Source of the DNA: Taxawa tesnikishii (nom. ined.)
Lineage: Eukaryota > Ascomycota > Dothideomycetes > Dothideales
Direction: 5' to 3'
DNA length: 64,000 bases
NCBI GenBank assembly: GCA_030247885.1
Contig: JAPDRO010000010.1
Span: 682,001 to 746,000, forward strand
A model generated the notes under the pieces. It was not told the origin of the DNA. It was given only the letters and a program-made list of their open reading frames with translations, and made no database searches. Below, piece by piece: positions 59,236-64,000 of the stretch. Position 1 is the stretch's first letter. Each line of letters opens with the position of its first letter. The translations under genes were made by a program, and so were the position numbers.

Positions 59236-62200
59236 GCGTTCAGCATCCTCCAGACGAACATGGGGAAGAGGCCGATGGCCCAACACGCGCTCTACAACGA
59301 CGACGACCTCTATGTGCACCAGGCGATCCTGATCCAGGAACCCCATTGTACCAGAGCCGAAGGCAAGACGCAGATCACAGGAGTAGGACCTGCTTGGGAA
59401 GCCCTCTATCCTCAGGAACAGCTCGAACAGAGATTCCCAGTTCGATCATGCATATGGATGAACAAGAAAAGTGACTACGTGCAGATCCAAGTCGGGAGTA
59501 CTGACATTACGGCGGCACGAGTAAAGGTGCAGGACCGTCAGATCCTACTAGCCTCGGTATACATTCCCCGATCGATCTGGAATGAACGACTAGAGCGGTA
59601 GGACACAGCCTAGATGAGGAACGCCTTAGGAGCCGTCTCCAGCTACTCCAGTGTTCTATTGAGAGAGAACAGGTGCTGTTCCCAGCCTTGGAGCTCCTGA
59701 TCGTGGGTGACTTCAACCGCCACGACCTACTTTGGGGAGGAAACGAGGTAGGACTGTCGCCGAGACAAGGCGAGGCCCAGGCGCTCCTAGAGTTCATAGA
59801 AGACAACGACCTCCAGAGCTTACTCCCGAAGGGAACCATCACATGGGAGAGCGGCGAACGAGAAAGCGCAATCAACCTGGCTCTAGCGACGCCGAGACTC
59901 TTCGAAGATCGGATCAAGTGCGAGCTTCACTCAACGGAGTATGAATCAGACCACAGGGCTATCCATTCGTCGTTCCAGATGCCGGATGTGCAGGAAACGC
60001 AGGAAACACAGGAGGCCAGATTCATCTTCAGGAGGGCCCAATGGGATCGTATAAGGGAGGAGGTTCAACGAATGACCAGGACAAGACCGTTCCCGAGTCA
60101 TGATGTTGATGAGATGGCTGGCTACCTTCAGACCACAGTGCAAGAAGCTCTAGAAAGGTATTGTCCAAGAGCCAAGCCTTCTCCGCTTGCTAAGAGGTGG
60201 TGGACAGTAGACCTCACCATACTAAGAAAGGCGTACACGACACAACGAAACAAAGCGAGATCGTTGAGGAGACAGGGAAGAGCAGATGTCGAAGTGGAGG
60301 AAGCGGCAAGAAAAGCCAGACAGGACTTCTTCCACTCTGTCAGGAAGCAGAAGAAAGACCACTGGGAGGAGTTCCTAGACAATCCAGAAAGCATCTGGAA
60401 GGCAGCAAAGTACCTCGATCCCTCTATTGCCTCAGGTTTGGGTAGGATCACCACAATCACCGACCAGCAGGGAGAACAGCTCCAGGACAAACAAGGCATT
60501 GCTAGCGAACTCATCAGAGGCTTCTTTCCGCCGCCCCCGATTCCGCAGTCCTACGCAGGAAGAAGAAAGGAGACGGAAGCCGCAACTACCGTTCTTGCCG
60601 GTAACGGAGGAGGAAGTACGCTGCGCACTCTTTGCAGCTAACCCGGATAAGGCGCCAGGTAGGGATGGATTGCCGATCAGAGTGTGGAGAGAGGTGTGGC
60701 CAGTACTCCGCAAAGAGATCTTCACGTTGTTCCGGCAGTCACTCCGAGTTGGAAAGCTGCCGAGGGAATGGAAGATTGCAAAGATCGTTCCGCTGAAGAA
60801 GCCAGGAAAGGACGACTACACCCAGCCAAAGAGCTACCGTCCGATATCGTTGCTCTCAACACTGGGGAAGGTGCTAGAAGCTGTCGTAGCGGAAAGGATC
60901 TCGTACCTAGTAGAGACGAACGGTCTGCTTCCGAACACCCACTTTGGTGCGAGGAAGCAGAGATCGACGGTTCATGCGCTATCCCACCTCCAAGAGCAGG
61001 TCTTCGACGCGTGGAGAGGTGGTAAAACGCTTTCTCTAGTGTCCTTTGACGTGAAGGGAGCGTACAACAACGTAGCAAAAGGGCCTGAGCTGGAGAGGCT
61101 GAGGCAGCGTGGCATTCCAGAAGAGCTGGTCCGATGGATCGATGACTTTTGTACAGACAGACAGGCATGCGTCGCGGTCAACGGGTTCACGTCTGAGGTG
61201 CAGGATCTGCTGCAGTCGGAACTCCCGCAGGGCTCGCCGCTAGCACCGATACTGTTCCTCTTCTTCAACGCGGACCTGGTACAAGCCAGGTTTCGCAAGG
61301 GTGGCTCTATGGCCTTTGTCGATGACTACACGGCATGGATGGTAGGAGAATCGGCAGCAGACAACACACGTAGGATCCAACAAGAGATCCTCCCACTTCT
61401 CGAAAGATGGGAAAGGGAAAGCGGGGCAGTCTTTGAACCCTCGAAGACGGCGTTCATCCACTTCACAAGAACCAGGAACCAGAGCAGGGACGACTCAGGC
61501 CCATTACAGTTCAAGGACCAGTCCATCAAACCAAGCAGTCAGTCAAGGTGTTGGGTGTTGTTCTCGACCAAGGCCTTCGGTTCAAGCTGCATGTAGCGTG
61601 GGCAGCCGATAGAGCATACACAGCCGCGCTTGCGCTGAAGCGGCTCAAGGGACTCCGAGCCTCAAATGCACGCCAGCTCTTCTCAGCCACGGTGGCCCCG
61701 ATTGCAGACTATGCATCACCGATATGGTACCTAGTCGCGCCGGAAGGTGTCCTTAAGCTGCTAGAGCGGGCACAAAGGGTGGCAGCACAAGCCATCATCA
61801 GCAGCTTCTGTACGGTAGCCCTCCCGATTGCAGAAGCAGAAGCGGGTATACAACCACTCCGTCAGAGGCTCCACAACCAGATGCTTCGGTTCTGGATCGG
61901 CATACATGGCCTCAACATGTCCCACCCCCACTACAAGCTAGCGAGGCGGACTAAGAGGCCCAAGAGGTTCATGTCTCCTCTGAGGAAGGCGGCGGCCATC
62001 TTCAAAGAGCTAAAGACGAGGGACATAGAGCCAACAGACCCTTTCACTTGTGCCCCGTGGACGGGAAAGCCGAAGGTGGTTATACTCGATCATCAGCAGG
62101 CAAAGGAGGCCGCCCAGGTGCGGGACCCGAGGACGGTGGATTTGTACACAGACGGATCAGTCCGTAAGGGTCACGCAGGCGTAGGTATATAGTCAGCCAC

Positions 62201-63077
62201 ATACGCCATGTCGCACACTACGGATAAGGCCGCAAGAACCAATGTCCACCTCACTAAACTAGAGGCCATTCGAATAGCAACCACCCTACTGACCGAAACC
62301 CTTCTACGATGGCCAAAGGTCCGGATATTCACAGATAGTAAGGCAGCGCTTCAGAGCATAGAGCGACCGAAGAGGAACGGTAGTCAACGCATCGTTAGGG
62401 AGATCACACAAAACATCGAAGGGAAGAACGTGTCCCTACACTGGATCCCAGGCCACGAAGGCATCGAAGGAAACGAGAGAGCCCACGAACTAGCCCAGAA
62501 AGCCACCGAAGATGGCGCACAACCCCCAGAAGGCAGCGGTAGGAGGCCGATCTCAGTAGTGTACGTGGAAGGGAAGAAGAAAGGGTTCAAGCCTAGTGTC
62601 GCTCCATTCAAAAATTCTACAACAGGCAAGTACACGCGGAAGCTGGACAAAGCACTACCGGGCAGACATACAAAGCTACTATACGACAAGCTAAGTAGAG
62701 TCGAGGCTGCGATCCTGTCACAGCTACGCACAGGAAGATCACGGCTCAACAGCTATCTCTCGAAGATAGGAGTAGCGGAGTTGGACGAGTGCGAATGCGG
62801 AGCGATGGAGTCAATCCCTCACTATCTGTACGTATGCCCAAGGTGGAAACAACAACGGAGGAGCATGAGAGAGAAGCACGGTGATAGGTATGGGGATTTA
62901 TCCTTCGCCCTAGGGGGATACTCAACCTTCACGCAGAAGGGGAAAAGGGTGGATGGAGACATCAAGCAGTGGATGCCGGACCTTGAAGCAGTCAAAGCGA
63001 CAATCGCCTTCGCAAGAGCCAAGAGAAGACTCGACTACGTGCCCCCGGAGATAGGCACATCTCAGCCCTCGCAGTAA
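59236..63077 (+). pseudogene. LINE ORF2 (endonuclease, reverse transcriptase, RNase H), broken
   Basis: The order is: APE-type endonuclease (ILIQEPHC; LIVGDFNRHDLLWGG; SDHRAIHSSF), reverse transcriptase (PDKAPGRDGLPIRVW; KSYRPISLLSTLGKVLE; SFDVKGAYNNV; PQGSPLAPILF; MAFVDDYTAW, the catalytic DD box), a thumb region, RNase H (LYTDGSVRKGHAGVGI; IFTDSKAALQS; WIPGHEGIEGNERAH) and a Cys/His end (CECGAMESIPHYLYVCPRW). Stops near 59601 and 59615, frame changes near 59650, 60620 and 61560, and a TGG-to-TAG stop at about 62190 (GVGIW) separate the parts. All domains can be recognised, so decay is fairly recent. Confidence 0.9.
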
Positions 63078-63436
63078 AGCTGCGAGAAGCCTAACAAATC
63101 TTATTCAGTATACGCAGCACCATCGGCACATCAACTCACGAAGAAACGGCAGAACCAACCAGCAGCCTCCGGCGAGTGCTCGGCCCCCTTAGGAAGACCA
63201 CCACGCGAAGAATCGCCTCCGCGGAGGAGGCTCTCATACTAACCAGACAGGTCAACTGCCCTTTCCTCCTTTCCTTTCCTTTGTTGCGGATGGTAGCTTT
63301 ACGTCAGGTGTTTCCCGGCGTTGCTTAGTTGTCAGTTGTTTGTGGCTTCATGGGTACGCGTATCTTGTCACTGGCGCGGAGATTCGGTTAGCGATTAGTA
63401 ACAGCTCCTACCCTCTTCAGGGCCCATAGCTTCAAG

Positions 63437-63456
63437 AACCAACCAACCAACCAACC
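63437..63456 (+). repeat. AACC tetranucleotide tail of LINE L2
   Basis: Five AACC units follow GCTTCAAG at the 3' end. Copy L1 has AATC units at the same position. The two tails differ by one base per unit. Confidence 0.78.
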
Positions 63457-64000
63457 ATTCTTCTCAACACCACGGCACAACAACGATGACAGGCATTAAT
63501 GAAGCGCGTGCAGAGGTTGAAAACATACCTTCTGAAGATAAGATCCCGTAGCAGAGAATAGCTGACAAGCATGGTGTTGTTCGCTCAATTTTGACGCGCA
63601 ATGTGACGGGCGAGACGCGTCCGCAAGAAGACTGGACTATTGCATAGCGCAAACTCAACCCCAAACAAGAGGAGGAGCTTGTGAAGTACATAGCAAGTCT
63701 TACGGGACGCCACCTGCCTCCTACAAGGCAAATGATCGCGAACTTCGCCTCTGAGATCGCTCAGAACACTATCTCCAACAGCTGGGTTACGCGCTTTCTC
63801 GAGCGTCAATGCGACCGACTCATCTCCGAATGGACTGACCCCATGACTGCAGAACGTCACGAAGCTGAGTCTTACGCCAAGTACAAGGAGTACTTTGACA
63901 TCATAACTCGGAAGATCGCTCAGTATGAGATAGAGGAGGAGAAGACATACAACATGGATGAGAAGGGCTTCATGATTGGGGTCATTGGCAAGCAAAAGAG
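63457..64000 (+). mobile_element. Fot-like C element C2, 5' part, continues past the window
   Basis: From 63487 the text encodes MTGINEARAEVENIPSEDKI, then stop (the TGG of PWQKIA is TAG), RIADKHGVVRSILTRN, a second stop near 63645, NSWVTRFLERQCDRLISEWT and YNMDEKGFMIGVIG, matching the transposase at 46822 at about 60 percent by eye. The leader (CACGGCACAACAACGATGAC) also matches C1. The left terminal repeat is not visible because LINE L2 lies directly upstream. Decayed, and cut by the window end. Confidence 0.85.

Larger units (their letters stand above)
58290..63456 (+). mobile_element. Tad-type LINE retrotransposon L2, near full length, broken
   Basis: The element has two consecutive reading frames (gag-like ORF1; endonuclease, reverse transcriptase and RNase H in ORF2), about 370 bp of 3' UTR and an AACC tetranucleotide tail (63437-63456). 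The 3' third matches copy L1 closely. The 5' border is approximate. ORF1 has an internal stop and ORF2 has several frame changes and stops, so it is not autonomous. It is inserted in the 5' leader of a Fot-like C element whose start follows at 63487. Confidence 0.9.

Overview
This is genomic DNA of a filamentous ascomycete. The evidence is spliceosomal introns of about 47 to 90 bp with GT-AG borders and CTRAC-like branch sites, Zn2Cys6 transcription factors, a hybrid histidine kinase, a chimeric prenyltransferase-terpene synthase and Fot/pogo, Tc1-like and Tad-type repeats. A dothideomycete (Pleosporales-like) origin is my guess from the gene types and cannot be proven here. About half of the window is transposable elements, so this is a gene-poor, repeat-rich accessory region, possibly subtelomeric.

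Layout. 54-1902: Fot-like element. 1973-2432: carboxymuconolactone-decarboxylase-family gene. 2582-4586: second Fot-like family, with an intron in its transposase. 4675-7892: C2H2-Zn2Cys6 regulator. 8591-9175: VOC (glyoxalase/dioxygenase fold) gene. 9423-11966: stacked transposons. 12139-14380 (minus) and 15463-16629 (plus): a divergent pair, a bifunctional terpene synthase and a Sec14/CRAL-TRIO lipid-transfer protein. 16685-19349: stacked transposons. 19393-21825: Zn2Cys6 regulator. 21945-25721: a MITE, Fot-like relics and a Tc1-like element. 26413-26647: SAM-domain gene relic, cut off by a Fot-like element identical to the one at 9459. 29333-30992: secreted Ser/Thr-rich surface protein whose start codon touches a transposon (30994-32840). 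33112-37997: transposons and a LINE 3' end. 38258-41987: hybrid histidine kinase. 42423-43079: truncated vacuolar-iron-transporter gene. 45220-46244: bZIP factor. 46735-48865: Fot-like element. 49510-52054: Zn2Cys6 regulator paralogous to the one at 19393. 53996-55455: deleted Fot-like copy. 55618-56075: RecQ/TLH-like helicase relic. 56212-57867: secreted I9-inhibitor-like gene split by a Tc1-like element. 58290-63456: nearly full-length but broken Tad-type LINE. 63457-64000: edge of another Fot-like element.

How it fits together. The terpene synthase is the likeliest core of a small natural-product locus. The Sec14-like partner, several pathway-type regulators, the VOC and CMD genes and the histidine kinase lie around it, but no P450 or transporter is visible, so a complete cluster is not shown. 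The main structural story is the transposons. Most Fot-like elements share one terminal block (ACGTAAACCGCGG or a close variant) followed by two copies of a subfamily-specific word. One element is a recombinant of two subfamilies, two copies are identical, and several others carry TGG-to-TAG changes typical of repeat-induced point mutation. Insertions sit just past the stop codons of many genes, and others have broken or displaced genes. No tRNA, rRNA, CRISPR or viral element was recognised.
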